NCBI RefSeq assembly: GCF_000204055.1
Contig: NW_006768828.1
Span: 1 to 25,886, forward strand
Direction of reading: 5' to 3'
DNA length: 25,886 nucleotides
Source: Melampsora larici-populina 98AG31
Lineage: Eukaryota; Basidiomycota; Pucciniomycetes; Pucciniales; Melampsoraceae
Position 1 is the stretch's first letter. The number at the start of each line of letters is the position of its first letter. The notes under the pieces were generated by a model. That model was not told the DNA's origin. It did not search any database and was given only the letters and a program-made list of their open reading frames with translations. The position numbers and the translations under genes are program-made. This document shows positions 10,827-20,513 of the stretch, piece by piece.

Positions 10827-11299
10827 TTGAGTTTTAATGAATCTTATCAAGAGTACCGCTATGCCAAGCAAAGACCGCACGAACACAGTGAACGATGTGG
10901 AAGATGGAGAATCCGTATGTTGGATCCTTGAGTTTGTTCGGTTTAGCTCATCTCTCATATTTCGATGAATATGTTCCAATTCAAGTTTGTTCCAATGTAA
11001 ATGTACATTGTTTCCGAATGACAACTTGGAGATGTGGTGCACAATTCTTTGTCAAGAAAAAGAGCGTTCTAGCAGATCGGACGACAAACCTCGAGACCGT
11101 GATAGAGATAGTAGTCGCCAACATCTTGAGCGTAGTGAGACGGACAAGGATAAAGTATGTGATGTAACATCTGATACATCTCTACTCAACTATCTGTCTC
11201 ATTTGCTTACCTGCAAACATCTTGTCACAGGGTAAAAGCGAACGGTCGGAGCGTCATGAGTGTGTCATAACCTTAGCATGTTTCATCAAGCTCTACTGA
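10827..11299 (+). pseudogene. Captured host gene fragment: Arg/Ser/Asp-rich (RS/RD-like) peptide in three exons
   Basis: Three exon-like pieces inside the CACTA-like element join in one frame: 10827-10914 (donor GTATGT), 11057-11154 (acceptor GTCAAG, donor GTATGT) and 11231-11299 (acceptor TCACAG, ending TGA). The central piece reads KERSSRSDDKPRDRDRDSSR and continues QHLERSETDKDK, then GKSERSERHE. Such alternating Arg/Ser/Asp/Glu strings are typical of pre-mRNA splicing and nuclear-speckle proteins. I cannot name the parent gene. The presence of introns points to capture of genomic DNA and not of a cDNA. There is no convincing start codon in this frame. An ATG at 10861 opens a different frame and reaches the same donor, but cannot splice in frame to exon 2. 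Whether it is transcribed is unknown. Confidence 0.55.
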
Positions 11300-11605
11300 G
11301 AAACCGACTGGACGTTTCCTCTTGACCACTATTACTGCTCCCCAGATGCCCCATCAATTGATCTCCCGGTTGCCTTTTACTGAATCTCACTTTTCAATTT
11401 AATTATAAATCGTATGTTACCCTCTTGTCAGTGCTTGTGCTGTCAAATGAGCACGCTGCGGCCTGATTTTATTAATTGATATCTATAAAAACGTGCTCAA
11501 AGGCTTCAAATAGAGCATAAAGGGTCTGAATACATATAAAAGCGTTCCAATGGATTATAAAATCCACTTGTAAACTGTCGGATGAACATGCTACGGTCGA
11601 TGTCG

Positions 11606-11621
11606 GATATCAATTGATATC
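11606..11621. repeat. Perfect 16-bp palindrome
   Basis: GATATCAATTGATATC lies inside the CACTA-like element. A related AATTGATATC occurs near 11475. Confidence 0.85.
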
Positions 11622-11673
11622 ATCAGTAGGCCCATATCTACGCACTCAATTGTCAGGCTGGGGAGAATGATCT

Positions 11674-11755
11674 TGGTGTTGAGATTGTTCAGTAATTTTC
11701 TGAGGTGTTGAGACAGTTCGGTAATTGCTTGGGAGGTGTCAAGACAGTTCAACAC
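11674..11755. repeat. Tandem repeat of about 28 bp in the element's subterminal region
   Basis: Nearly three copies share GTGTTGAGAC/T.GTTC.GTAATT (third copy GTGTCAAGACAGTTC). Subterminal repeats of this scale are usual near CACTA ends, where they serve as transposase-binding sites. Confidence 0.6.
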
Positions 11756-11851
11756 GTTCAGCAGCTACCCAGAATGGAGTTCTGCTGAGTGTTTTGTTGC
11801 GCTTATTCTTTGCAAAGATGAATAAAAATCTGAATTACCTACAATCACTTG

Positions 11852-11891
11852 AAGGGCCCCGACGCCGGGGGTCCTACCAACGGGCACGGTG
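11852..11891 (-). repeat. Right terminal inverted repeat of the CACTA-like element
   Basis: Reverse complement of the left repeat with two substitutions. Confidence 0.92.
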
Positions 11892-12760
11892 TGTTCGTCC
11901 TGGCCATTCGAATAATGTCAATAAATGAGGCTGTGGGACTAGGGAAAAGGGATGTAACAAACGGGGAATAGGTCTGGACAACGCAGGAGGCGCTGAATAG
12001 TGCGCCAGGTGAGTCCTTCAAGGATGCGACCATTGAGCCAGGATTTAACTACCTGAGGCATATGCATGTTACACATGTCCTCAACAGAGAACGGGTTGTG
12101 GTTCTCATGTTTCCAATACCATTCAAACTCCATCTTGCCGGTTAATGTTTTCTTGAGGAGAAAGCGAGCTGGGCACTGGACTTTGATGGAGCCGGATGAT
12201 TGGCGTGCAAGTTCGGTGAGAGTACTTTTCTTTTGAGTACAAGGATTGCCTGACGCATTGCAATTGTAGATCTCAGTCCAGAGGTGCATGCGTTTAGGAC
12301 CTCTCTTATTGGAAGCGGGAGGTTTCGGCGCTTTGACTTCGCCAGAGGGTAAGTGCAGAGTCCCATTGAAGCGGCGGCCTTTAGTGACCCAACGTGAGGA
12401 TGTGCACATAGCAAAGACGAGTTCATTTTCAATTCCGGCCTTCTTGGGTAAGGTGATACATAGTGGGTGTCTATCGCCGAAGTCAGGTGGGTTGCAAGAC
12501 ACATCTCTAACATAACGAAGAGAATTTGGATTGAAGTCGAAACCCGGTGTTGGTGGTGCAAGATAGGCCAAAGGCAGCGGCACAAAATCGTGAATGTCGG
12601 TGCAACGAGGGTACCAATCAAGACCACTCCGGATGGTACGGTTGTGACAAGTACGGGGGCGAGGTTGAAGTTTGAGGTAATCTCCAGCTGGCTTCGAACG
12701 GCTCGTAGCGCGAGGCTTGTGAGGCTGCATCGTCGTCGTGCGCTGTGCGTCGTAAGGCAA

Positions 12761-13544
12761 GTTGGGCCAGAGTCAGATTTCTCGGAGAAGTACAAGTTCC
12801 TCTGCTCGCTATCATTGACATACCCTGCCTTTTCATGCGTGAAAGCGGCCTTGGTGCCAATCTTTGCTCCATACGCGACCTTTGCAGGTAGGATACTTTT
12901 AAGCCTTGCATCCGTCGATGGCAATGATTGCCGCTGCCGCTTTTCCGTCATAATCAGTTACGCGGAGCGCAAGAAATCCTCGCGTGGATGGATTCCGCGA
13001 AAATGCGAGCTCGAATGAAAATTATTTGCACGCTATTAGCCAAACTTATGCCTTGCGCTATAGCTGAGGCCTGGTAATTGTCATAAGCGGACATTATCGC
13101 CACGCCTTTCCATTGCAAATTCATGCTCCGCCTTACGAAGACGTCCTTCGCCAATTGTTTAACTTTGGTCGTCGAAGCCGGAGGTCTCCGGCGTATGCGG
13201 TCCCGTTGGTTGAGATGTGAACCTTGATATTCATTAAATCGACATTTGGCTCAGTCATCATCTTTCTCCTTATGCAGGGAAGTCGTACTCACCGCCGTTT
13301 GCCTTTCACGCCTCGCGGCTCAGCGGATAGACAAGCTTTGCAAAAACAAATCACTTTTTGCGGCACACGCCCGGTATATAGCCCCGCTTCGCGGTGCTCG
13401 GGTCAATAGGAACCGCATCTTGCGCGGCGTCTATCCGGAGGCAATGAGTTCAAACTTTTCTCAGAATGACACCGTCTGACGGTCATGAACTCGTCAAGTT
13501 GTCAATTCAAATCATTTGAAAACAATTCGGCCCAAAACGATATT
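12761..13544. other. 5' flank of the MULE gene; no gene assigned
   Basis: Several minus-strand frames are open (for example 12951-12142 and 12911-12618), so the MULE start may lie further upstream by a frameshift or an unseen intron. A minus-strand stretch at 13154-12954 reads protein-like but is unrecognised. Two foldbacks are present: GCCGGAG/CTCCGGC at 13177-13192, and CGGATAGAC (13324-13332) facing GTCTATCCG (13429-13437). Confidence 0.4.
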
Positions 13545-13620
13545 TACACCACAGAGGTGTCTTGGCCGGCTACAGGCGGCCATGTCAGGCCAGCCGCAGA
13601 CCGCCAGCGCTTGCATAGGG

Positions 13621-13641
13621 GCAGGCCGTCTGCAGATGGCC
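13621..13641 (+). repeat. Left subterminal repeat copy
   Basis: GCAGGCCGTCT, then GC, then AGATGGCC. The core GGCCGTCT/AGATGGCC is almost palindromic. Further CTGCAGGCCG and CCTGCAGACCGG words follow to about 13715. Confidence 0.75.
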
Positions 13642-14310
13642 CTCACGCAAGACGTCTGCCAGGCGCCTGCTGGCCTTGCCTGCAGGCCGCCTGGATTTCG
13701 CCTGCAGACCGGCTGTAATCCGGCTTTCAACGGCCAGCTGGCTTGATGGCCCGACACAATTGCCGTTTTTTTAGCCCTTTGACTCGCTTTCCCGGTCATT
13801 TGCAGGCATTCGGATGTTGGTCGGGTGGGCTCAGCTCAGCTCAGGGCACACAAATTTGACAAATCAAACACTTGATTTCACAGTCACAGTCCGTTATCTA
13901 CAAGTCAGATACAACATTTCTAATACAAGCCTGATGAGAGAGGGGAGCTCCAGAACGCGAAAGAAAAGAACAAATTTTGAAGAAGAACCAATCCACAACA
14001 ACATATTGTAATACTAATAATGTTGCATTAGTTTTGTCATTTCAAGATTAGTTTCGAAAACAATCATTTGAATGGATTGGCCATTCACTTCTGGCTTCTA
14101 CGTTGCGGTATTTAAAGATTAATTTTTAATACTATCATAAAACCCACGATGATGAACACCGGAAAAGGCAGAGGAAACTACCCACAAGGTTGAGATGACA
14201 ATCACTACTGCTATAGATAAAGGAGACTATGATGTTGAGGTAGGTGGGTTCTTGATGGGTGTTGATAAAAGGTGAGTAGTTGTCAATTGAGGCGATAAAA
14301 TCAAGCCCAC

Positions 14311-14614
14311 GGTAATGAAGCCAAAGCCACGGCTTCGTCCGGTTTTGCGGTCTTGCATGACTGAATCGACATACGAGAAGGGCAAGGACATGAGCAAGGT
14401 TCAGAGCTATGTAAGACACACATTCACTAGAAGAAGAAAGACAATAACTTACCGATTGAATCGACTGATAGCTGATGTTAGGAATGATAATAGCACCAAT
14501 CAGCAAACACCCAATCACAGAAGAATAAGGTTTGACTTACCGACTTTGCCAAATTGATTCAAAGCCTGGGTGAGGCTGTTTGTGTCGGTATACCAGGCAA
14601 CGCTACCAACAAAG
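14311..14614 (-). pseudogene. Captured RRM RNA-binding domain fragment with a 12-nt microexon
   Basis: Three pieces rebuild most of a glycine-rich-type RRM. Exon A (about 14614-14541) gives RLFVGSVAWYTDTNSL then TQALNQFGKV, which is RNP2 and helix 1, ending with one spare base at GTCG|GTAAGT. Exon B (14453-14464) is only 12 nt, TCGATTCAATCG, with CAG before it and GTAAGT after it. Exon C (14360-14311) follows CAG and gives VMQDRKTGRSRGFGFIT, the RNP1 motif. Each junction is phase 1, so the product reads FGKV-VDSI-VMQDRKTG, exactly the expected RRM spacing. The second half of the domain and a convincing start exon are absent, so this is a gene fragment. Retained introns show it was copied as genomic DNA. 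It sits inside the 13545-15294 TIR element. The parent is probably a small single-RRM RNA-binding protein. Confidence 0.8.
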
Positions 14615-14979
14615 AGCCTGTTACCAGCAGAAATGATATTTGAAGAGAAAGTTGACTACAGTCTACCAGGCTGAAGGTTGTGTTTGCCGTGCAATTTTGT
14701 GTGCCGATGGATCATGCGGAATGGAAGGATTGCCAGGGTCAACCGTTTGACTGTAGTGTGAAAGGAGTGACTGATCGATCTTTGTAAGCGTTCATGTAAA
14801 GGAAGCAAGAGAGGAAGAGCAGGCACTTAGTGAGATTGAAGGATGAATCCAAATGTTCTAGACCACGATGAGGTTGGATTGAGCTGTCTCCTTTTTGGAG
14901 TGGAAAAAGGACTTTGAAAGTTTTTCGTTTTCAAATAGGAGGTCAGGGATGATCGTGTGACATTTGACCAGACAGATCT

Positions 14980-15015
14980 CTCAAGTTGCGGACTTTGCAA
15001 AGTCCACAACTTGAG
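14980..15015. repeat. 36-bp loopless palindrome
   Basis: CTCAAGTTGCGGACTTTG is followed immediately by its reverse complement with one mismatch. It lies at the inner edge of the right subterminal GC-rich block of the TIR element. Confidence 0.85.
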
Positions 15016-15186
15016 CACCGTTTGTGGCAGCCGACTGGAGGCGGTCTATTGGCCATTTTCAGGCTGACTTCCGGTCGGACTGAGCCGCATGAAGGATGCC
15101 CGGCAACTGGCCGCCTATCGATGGCCTGCAGGCCGCTCCTCAGTCTTAATTTTGGACAGATTTGCATGGCGAAGGTATGCCCAACT

Positions 15187-15207
15187 GCAGGCCGTCTATA
15201 GATGGCC
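15187..15207 (+). repeat. Right subterminal repeat copy
   Basis: GCAGGCCGTCT, then AT, then AGATGGCC, in the same orientation as the left copy. Confidence 0.75.
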
Positions 15208-15294
15208 TGCAGTCAGTCTTCAGGCCGTTTTCTGACCTGACCATTCTCAGACAGTGTCAGGCCAATTTCTGACAAAAGACCCTCCCGTGGTGTA

Positions 15295-16895
15295 CACTAC
15301 GGATCAAAAGATTTGTAATCGTGACATGTTTTCCATCACCTGTTTCCAGCATGTTGTCCCCATATGTTGAAAACATCCCCAGTAAAAATGTAACGTGAAC
15401 ATACGTGATTACGTTTCAAATATGTACGTTGTACATCAGGGAATCATCGTGGAAATGTTTTTCTTACATTATAAAACCTTGACTGAACATACACTCAGTT
15501 CAAAAAGGAGTCAATCCGATGGGGTTATTTTTTTGAAAAATTGGTTACTGCACCCGCCTGCACTTTGGGGAACTGGGCTCGTCACGAGTTTGGGCTCAAG
15601 AACTCATCAAGGTGAGATGGTGATGAGGATGCATTACATCTTTGCATGCAAGGGAAGTTAGTGTACATACAACTTGTGGAGATCACAAACGAGACAAGAA
15701 ATGAACGGCAGCTTTTTATGAATCGGTGTATATAAAGGAGGCAGACTGAAAGGGTATCAATGAATGGAAGCTTGATTCGCTAGCAATTGCGACACGATTG
15801 ATCGATTGATCCGATTCTAGGTGACTAAAAAATCAAAAGTTGAAGTGATACTTAGAACTTCTATGTATGAGGTCGAGCTGAAGCAGGAGACAAGGCTTAT
15901 TGACCAAAAGCGAACCAAACGCTGCAAACGAGAGCGATGGAAATGATTGAGCAAGATGGGAAATGCGAAATGGGGGACATGTCAGCATCCAATATTTCAT
16001 GACTTCATCGACTTAACACAGGTCTGAATATGTGGAGAATGGTGATGAAGAGAAAGAGAGGTCTTACCTGAAGTCGTATAGAAAGAAAAAGGAGTCAAAG
16101 AGTGAACAGATGTGAAAAGCAAGCTATGACTTTGCTAAAAGGTTAGTGATGCGAATTCAGCAAAGGTTTTCATGACTTGGTTTTTCAAAGTCAAGCCTCA
16201 GGTCTTGGTGCAGGCTTTTCAATCCGTTGGGGCAGTTTATGTTCTGGTGAGGTATTGAGATACCTCGAGAATATATGTTTTCAAATTATGATAAGAAATA
16301 CATCAGCCTTACATATTTTCTACAAAAACACAAAATCCACATCACAATTACAAAACAGATTTGTCACTGCTAAGTAAGTCCCATGTTTCTCAAATGTCAT
16401 TACTGGGGGTGTTTTGAATACATATTTGCCCTTAAAGTTTGGACCGTAGTGTACAATTCTATTCTCTGGCACATCCATAAAGAGATCTGCGTTAGTTCTT
16501 TTGAAGCATGCGGCTAGAATAGTTTCAGGCATCGTGGACCGTTTTGACTTGTATGTGGATATCAAACTAAGAAGTTTATATTACTATATATGAATCGCTA
16601 ACATGACAGTATGACTTGTGGTTTGTGGCTAGCAATGGCATCACAGTCTCCAACTCACAATCGGGACCTGATCTTTACTCGAGTGTCATGGTTTGATATG
16701 GGCTCTTCCTCCATGAACTCATCAGGTGCGCGAGTTGGTGAGTGTTGCAATCGATTTAATGATATCCGTAGTAATGTTCGAAGGCCTTGACATTTGAATC
16801 TCTGACGAGGTCGGGAATTTGTCTAAGAGCCAAATCCTGAGCATCCTTGTGACTAATTGCTCCAGTACGTATCAATTCCCAGAATATTGGCAGGG
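15295..16895. other. 1.6-kb stretch without a supported gene
   Basis: I see only short open frames. A good TATA-like word (TATATAAAGG near 15730) precedes only an 8-codon frame. A minus-strand frame at 16565-16320 (81 codons) is protein-like but unrecognised. The left end has imperfect ATGTTTTCC/GAAAACAT foldbacks (15320-15390). Confidence 0.45.
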
Positions 16896-16930
16896 CGATG
16901 AAATTTCCGAGCCGAGTCGAGTCAAGCCAA
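16896..16930 (+). repeat. Left member of an inverted repeat flanking the KDZ gene cluster
   Basis: The sequence runs CGATGAAATTTCCGAGCC, then AGTCG and CAAGCCAA. Its reverse-orientation partner is at 24989-25022, with three substitutions and a 1-base gap over 35 bp. The GAGCC-GAGTC-GAGTC-AAGCC periodicity resembles transposon subterminal repeats. It may be an end of the KDZ element. Confidence 0.6.
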
Positions 16931-17425
16931 TTTCACATACTTGCAGAAACCATAAACCGTTACGTCCAAGTGTAGTTTCACACGTCCCAAAATAGGATAC
17001 GCAGCCCTCGAATCCGGTAATTACCAATTATCGTGACAACGGGCTATTGCTCTAATACAATCCCTCCATCTGGTCATGACCTTAACGCTTACATGACCCA
17101 TTACAATATATCGACCGCCCATGAGCATGTTCCAAACGTCATGGATTTGTATCCTGATGCTCAATCTTTGCCCCAACAAACCTGCAAAACCTGAAAGGGC
17201 AAGGCAACCTATTGGAGCCAATCATAGTTCCCTTTCTATTTCCTATTTGGTACTGAAAACAGAGAAATATAATATAGCAAATGCGAAAAAATTCCATGTC
17301 GAAACCTTCTCCATGCCCTGCTGACCTGCTGAAAGCGTTAGAAACAAAGGAAGTTAAGTTTCCGTGCCCATTGCTTTTGAATATTAAGCCATTCAGTTCC
17401 CTCCCCAATGAATATTTTCACCGCG

Positions 17426-17451
17426 ACCCATCTAAGATGGGTGGTATATAA
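17426..17451 (+). promoter_or_regulatory. Probable core promoter of the KDZ transposase
   Basis: A TATATAA box at 17445-17451 lies 140 bp before ATG 17591. A 17-nt palindrome (ACCCATCTAAGATGGGT, 17426-17442) directly precedes it and could bind a dimeric regulator, possibly the transposase itself. This is position-based inference. Confidence 0.45.
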
Positions 17452-17590
17452 GGTGGTATATCATTGTTCTTTACCGAAGAATTTAATTTCATCGTAACAC
17501 TTCTGTTGAAATCATTAAAACATCCTTTACAACGCTGAACAGATCCACTTGACCATTTTACATTGCTAATAGTATTCGCCATCTACCACT

Positions 17591-19883
17591 ATGCTACTTG
17601 TAGACCTCATCAAAAAACTGTCGCAGTCTTACCCCGAAACTCTCAGTACGCTAACTGTGAGCCACCTTACCAACTTCACAGTCTTGTCTGCCGAATTCAT
17701 CAATCGGACAAATGGTGTATATGGGGAATCACCCCACGAAGCACCCATTGAGTTCCTCACTCACTGCCTTGATCCCGCTCAAGACATGGCCACGTGGGCT
17801 CGACTTTGGAATGTGTTATACTATCATCTCCCCAACTGTGCATACGACACCAACCTATTCGAAAAGAATGGCATACCTTTCATACATCGGCCCAAAGATG
17901 CCCTCATTATTCCACAGCGAACCATCAATCCGCCTACCAAACATTGCCTATCCTGCACCACGGAGGCCCATGGGGACCCAGTAACTCTTGATATTCGAAC
18001 CCAAGTCTGTGGGTACTTGTTTGATATTGGTGGCATTGAATCGGTCCAATCTTTTTCTGGTTACTGTCGTAGTAAGTAACCATACTATTGAGCCATTCAC
18101 GTCTTGTATTATGGCTGACAATCTACGATGGCGATCACCGGTTCGTAGAATGTAAGGTCACATACAGACCTTGTTATCTCCGTCGCGATGATGTCCGTGA
18201 ATACTACACCTTAGAAGAAGGACATCCAAAAGATTTTTTTCAAGTAACTCGACACTACTTTATGACTCATAGACTCGCTGATCATCTGAACCACCTGCAA
18301 GCTATTGGTGTGTAAGTAATCTTTCATCATCTCACTTTGATGCAAGACGATACCATTTCACTATATTGACATTCACTATCCTTTTTTTCCAGAGTCAGTA
18401 TATACAACCTTGTGATAATCTATAATCGAGCACATGCGACCATCAATAAATCTTACCCCCATGATTTTCGACAAGCTAGATACACACGTCAGATCAGTCA
18501 CCATGTGATGTCTATAGGACTGGACCTGTTTCGATTGATGCGAACCTTTCACGCTCGCGGAGTGAGATTGTTGACTGATGCTAAAGGAGCCGATGATCGT
18601 AGGTATTATTGGGCCATGCATCAACATTTGATGTGGCTAGAGCTCGAAGGCTCAGCCTTTGCCAATCATGTTTGCTCGGTTTGCACTGCGATTGAACCTA
18701 TCCCTGACTCAGAAGACGCCACAAGTAAGTTTACTTTCCATTTTACACAGTCGAACCTCCATTTTGTTCATCACTAAGTCCTCAAACCATTCAGTCATGC
18801 GTGCAGTAGTTACCGATGGCGTAACTATTGGCCACTACGCTTGCAGCGCGTCTGAGGCTCAACTTAAAGCCCTCAATCCTAACGGACCCAACTTTTGCGA
18901 TGAACCTCTTGATCGGATTAACGATCGATTCTGCCCGTTACACAATTCTCTCCATCTAATGTGTTACGCCCAGCCCTGCTTACGCCCTGCGAGACCTGGC
19001 CACAAAACCTGCGAATTGGACGACCACGTCAAGGCATTCAAAGAGTTTAAAGGTCGCAACAAGTCACTCTTTGGTCTACCCAAGCGAATGAAGCGTCCCA
19101 ACACTCATATTCAACTCGATCCCAGTACTATGTTGTCACCAGCGACTGGCGAGGTCACACTTACAGAAGATGATCTCATGTATGGTGAAGTTGAAGAACG
19201 CGAGCATGAGTCTGCTCGAGACGGAGGTGAATCAAAAAAAATCAAGAAACCTTTGTTCAGCCGCCTTCGTACGCACAATGAGCAGTTAATGGTTGCACCT
19301 TGCGGGGTCATTCTTGCTCGTAAGACTTTCTATAAATCCGAATCGCTCCCTAAAGTTAAGGTAAGTTAATTGCCAAATACATATACCAGTGCTACTTACT
19401 ATACTAAAAGCAATCCTATACTATCAATAGGAATTTATTTACGAGACGTTCCCCAACCAAATGCCACAAGTCATATTCTATGACAATGCTTGTGGTTTGT
19501 ATTCACACGTACAAAACAGCGAAGAGGATCGACAGAGGTTTGCACGCACACTGTTGCCAGTCGATGCCTTTCACATCAAATCACACAAAATAACTCATAC
19601 CGCCTGCCGTGAGAACAATGATCCAAACCTTTTTCCGGAACTCAAGGTAATCATATCCCCCGATGGGAAGTGGAAATGGAGATTTAATTCTTCTGCTGCC
19701 GAGATTGTTAACGCTTGGTTTGGCCGTTTTGACCCCATGTGTCGCGGAATGCATCAGATCAAGTACGCCTTTGTATTAGAAGAGTTTATAAGGGTTCACA
19801 ACGAACGCCTAGTAGAAACATTAGGTAAACGACCCGATGTCCAGTTTTGTCTCAACATCGAATATACATCCATCCCTATGTAG
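17591..19883 (+). CDS. KDZ-superfamily transposase with CxC5/CxC6-type cysteine clusters, intact
   Basis: Five exons join in frame to 664 residues: 17591-18071, 18149-18311, 18393-18724, 18795-19360 and 19431-19883, all GT-AG with introns of 70-81 bp. The N-terminal cluster (CLSC at 119-122, C140, then GYCRKC at 157-162) matches the CxC5-type domain associated with Kyakuja-Dileera-Zisupton transposases. A CxC6-type cluster follows at about 372-403 (FCPLH, LMCYAQPC, KTCELDDH). It lies inside the catalytic fold after VVTDGVTIGHYAC, whose D333 is the likely first acidic residue. The second is D532 in VIFYDNACGLYSH and the third E605 in FNSSAAEIVNAWF. VDAFHIKSH is also typical. Family enzymes cut and paste DNA transposons. 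No stop, frameshift or missing catalytic residue was found, so it may be active. The start is the first ATG after the TATA box with a continuous frame. Two minus-strand genes to the right are probably part of the same element. Confidence 0.88.
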
Positions 19884-20513
19884 CATGGGTATTCGAACTC
19901 TTCAGTGAAGGTAATCACACAAATCAAAACTTGTATTCATCAATTTGTCACTTGTCTCTTGCTCAAGACCTTATTATTTTGGTATACTCTCATTAATACT
20001 GTTTTCTACCGTTCCAATTAACCAAAATGAAGTCGAGTTTTGTTATTGATACACTCATTAGTATTGGAATTGTGGTCATACTTAAGTTATTACTATGATC
20101 GATCAACCTATGTGTTTTTTTAACTTGCTCTGCAATCAATCATTTTGATTGTTAATTTCTATATATGCTACGACTTTATGATTGGTCTATCACATTCACT
20201 AACATTGCTTGATCTCAAATATTAAGGACAAATGATGCACAAAAGATGACCAATTAACATGATGTGTCGAAAAACTAACAACCCAAATATGATCTTGCTG
20301 AGAAAATGACTCCACTCATCCATCTCGCAGAATCGAGGCATCCGAGGCATTGAGTAGGTGACAGATGCTGTTACACTGATGGTCCCAACCGAAGTGGAAA
20401 AACGCCATTTCAACGGTGTTGTCCACTGCCTTGTCACTTCATTAGTAGAGGAGCAAAGGAATGGACACAACAAATCAGATGATCGAAAAGAACTTCAATG
20501 AAAGATTGAATAT
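19884..20513. other. Spacer between convergent KDZ and companion genes
   Basis: AT-rich, with no supported gene. A minus-strand frame at 20473-20222 could be an extra terminal exon of the neighbouring gene if a GTGAAT donor near 20519 is used instead of the TGA stop. I do not favour it. Confidence 0.4.

Larger units (their letters stand above)
10593..11891. mobile_element. 1,299-bp CACTA-like non-autonomous element with captured sequence
   Basis: It is bounded by 40-bp terminal inverted repeats (10593-10632 and 11852-11891) that match at 38 of 40 positions and begin CACCGTGCCCGTTGG. The flanking TGT (10590-10592 and 11892-11894) is a 3-bp target duplication. A CAC-start terminus and 3-bp duplication are hallmarks of the CACTA (EnSpm) superfamily. 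Independent support comes from the MULE gene: deleting the element plus one TGT copy rejoins its exon 2 in frame (GAC GAA CAT CGC ACC). It encodes no transposase and must have been mobilised in trans. The interior carries an Arg/Ser-rich spliced fragment, a 28-bp tandem repeat and a 16-bp palindrome. Confidence 0.9.
7538..12760 (-). pseudogene. MULE (Mutator-like) transposase with SWIM finger and long proline-rich tail, interrupted
   Basis: Exons: 12760-11963; 11899-11892 joined to 10589-10191 across an inserted element; 10135-9943; 9892-9422; 9367-7986; 7919-7538. With the insertion and one 3-bp duplication removed these total 1,211 codons in frame. Residues 1-266 contain a FAR1/WRKY-GCM1-like zinc region (YNCNASG, VQCPARF, WKHENHNPFS). 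The MULE core has GVICFDSTHN (first Asp, about residue 357), AFMTDCAIPYQ (second Asp, about 426) and HTNNYNELYHHVLK. A SWIM finger CTCPHF..CKHM lies at about 654-668. Roughly 540 Pro/Ser/His/Asn-rich residues follow, ending in a short helical segment (LEAFKKDLSIKNLFQSAHG). Damage: TGA at 10216-10214 in frame after GVPVA, probably from a Trp codon, and the element at 10593-11891. The donor GTTTGT after exon 1 is weak. The start at 12760 is uncertain because other minus frames are open upstream. Confidence 0.85.
13545..15294. mobile_element. About 1.75-kb TIR element with shared subterminal repeats and a captured RRM
   Basis: The left end TACACCACAGAGGTGTCTT and the right end (reverse complement TACACCACGGGAGGGTCTT) form imperfect terminal inverted repeats. 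Just inside each end lies a GC-rich block with the same motif, GCAGGCCGTCT..AGATGGCC, at 13621-13641 and 15187-15207, differing at 2 of 21 positions. A related word GGCCGCCTATCGATGGCC occurs near 15108. The target duplication is ambiguous: TA if the repeat starts at CACCAC (13547 and 15292), otherwise none is visible. No transposase is encoded. The interior holds an RRM gene fragment on the minus strand. The superfamily cannot be fixed from these ends; the CAC start is compatible with CACTA-like. Confidence 0.65.

Noticed and set aside
10861..10914. Short exon with ATG (MPSKDRTNT...) inside the CACTA-like element
   Set aside because: It reaches the same donor but in a frame that cannot join the RS-rich exon; the other frame fits, so the ATG is probably not the real start.
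10593..11891. Classifying this element as hAT or Mutator
   Set aside because: Flanks show no 8- or 9-bp duplication; the only direct repeat is TGT, and the ends start with CAC.
12142..12951. 269-codon minus-strand frame overlapping the MULE N-terminus
   Set aside because: Only the overlapping frame from 12760 shows the zinc-binding pattern and joins to the rest of the transposase.
13324..13437. CGGATAGAC/GTCTATCCG pair as the ends of a small element
   Set aside because: Arms of only 9 bp with no target duplication or longer homology.
15729..15790. Strong TATA-like word followed by ATG, suggesting a small gene
   Set aside because: The ATG opens only a few codons before TAG, and no spliced continuation was found.
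16320..16565. 81-codon minus-strand frame, protein-like in appearance
   Set aside because: No family recognised, and a possible splice site inside it cannot be linked to other exons.
20222..20473. Extra terminal exon of the 353-residue protein gene
   Set aside because: It needs a weak GTGAAT donor and gives a hydrophobic unrecognised tail, whereas the TGA at 20514 gives a clean end.
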